Below, in pieces: positions 63,216 through 64,000 of a stretch of 64,000 nt of DNA (position 1 is its first letter; each line of letters begins with the position of its first letter). This DNA is from Actinomycetota bacterium. Lineage in GTDB: Bacteria; Actinomycetota; Actinomycetes; Actinomycetales; Microbacteriaceae. The translations under genes were made by a program, and so were the position numbers. The stretch covers positions 83,631-147,630 of the forward strand of contig WLDG01000001.1 of NCBI GenBank assembly GCA_009704945.1, given 5' to 3'. The notes beneath the pieces are model-generated. The model made no database searches. It saw only the letters and a program-made list of their open reading frames with translations, and had not been told where the DNA came from.

Positions 63216-64000
63216 CTATTGGCGAGAAGCTAGAACCTTGTCTGCTGCAGCCTTCAAAGCAGGCTCACGCTCGCGTAAGTGCACGTATATCGGGGCAGCT
63301 AGGAACACAGACGAGTAGGTTCCCACGATTGTTCCCACGAATAGAGCAAGCGAGATGTCTCTTAGGGTTCCTGCGCCAAGCAGAATCGAACCTATGAACA
63401 AGATCGCCGCTACTGGCAATACAGATACAACCGAGGTGTTTATTGACCTCACCAGAGTTTGATTGACAGCCAAGTTGACAGCCTCACCAAATGTGCGGGT
63501 TTCAGACAGCTCGACGCCTAGCGTGTTCTCACGAACTTTATCGAAAACAACAACGGTGTCATAAAGCGAGTAAGCCAGAATCGTCAAAAATCCAATTACA
63601 GCGGCTGGCGTAACCTCAAAACCAACACCGGCATAAACACCAATAGTGAAAATAAGGTCATGAGCAAGGGCAAGCAGGGCCGCTGCACTCATCTTCCACG
63701 ATCGGAAGTAAAACGCCATTAAGAGAGAGACAATCCCAAGAAACACAAACAAACCGATAAGTGCCTGCCGAGTAATCTCCGCACCCCAATTCGGCCCAAT
63801 AAAGCTTGATGCCACTAACGATGAATCCATGTTGAAAGCCTCAGCAAGGGCAAGTCGCACAGCTTCAGACTGTTCGTCCTCCAACTGCTGAGTTTGGATT
63901 CTCAGGTCTTCAGCCCCGACTGTTGTCACCGAGACCTGAGCACCTGGAACGATTGACTGAACTGCGTCTACGGCTACGGATTGTTGAAGCGACTGTGAAT
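63216..64000 (-). CDS. secF: Protein translocase subunit SecF, partial (N-terminus beyond window end)
   Basis: GPNWGAEITRQALIGLFVFLGIVSLLMAFYFRSWKMSAAALLALAHDLIFTIGVY; frame is open to 64000 (..SQSLQQSVAVDAVQSIVPGAQVSVTTVGAED). Confidence 0.95.
   Translation of the reverse strand, partial: SQSLQQSVAVDAVQSIVPGAQVSVTTVGAEDLRIQTQQLEDEQSEAVRLALAEAFNMDSSLVASSFIGPNWGAEITRQALIGLFVFLGIVSLLMAFYFRSWKMSAAALLALAHDLIFTIGVYAGVGFEVTPAAVIGFLTILAYSLYDTVVVFDKVRENTLGVELSETRTFGEAVNLAVNQTLVRSINTSVVSVLPVAAILFIGSILLGAGTLRDISLALFVGTIVGTYSSVFLAAPIYVHLREREPALKAAADKVLASRQ

Overview
This window looks like the chromosome of a compact, gene-dense actinobacterium. Gene order and protein character suggest Microbacteriaceae/Micrococcales, possibly a streamlined planktonic lineage; that is inference, since no database search was possible. 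The window is almost wholly conserved housekeeping sequence: gap(partial)-sodA-whiA-rapZ-uvrC-uvrA-uvrB-coaE-rpsA-polA | paaI-like | pdtaR | tRNA-Leu(CAA) | pyk-gltD-gltB-lgt-trpA-trpB-trpC-two small membrane proteins-trpE-hisI-hisF-hisG-hisE-rpe-rsmB-fmt-priA-metK-coaBC-rpoZ-gmk-pyrF-carB-carA-membrane protein-pyrC-pyrB-pyrR-nusB-efp-aroQ-aroB-aroK-aroC-aroE-mltG-ruvX-alaS-two small proteins-rpsD-rarA | cyclophilin-DUF349 | rel-secF(partial). I saw no mobile element, CRISPR array, phage, defence island or obvious new multi-gene system. The more interesting signals are regulatory or architectural: (1) a recurrent TANNNT-N6-start-codon arrangement, typical of leaderless promoters, in front of at least 11 genes and often overlapping the stop codon of the upstream gene; (2) a perfect 7-bp inverted repeat giving back-to-back -10 boxes between rarA and a cyclophilin gene; (3) a PyrR-type RNA-binding sequence overlapping the pyrR ribosome-binding site, ahead of a pyr/car/gmk gene chain with no intergenic gaps; (4) no mihF (actinobacterial IHF) gene between pyrF and gmk, which overlap as ATGA; (5) a strong hairpin in the rpsD leader that could be an S4 autoregulatory element.
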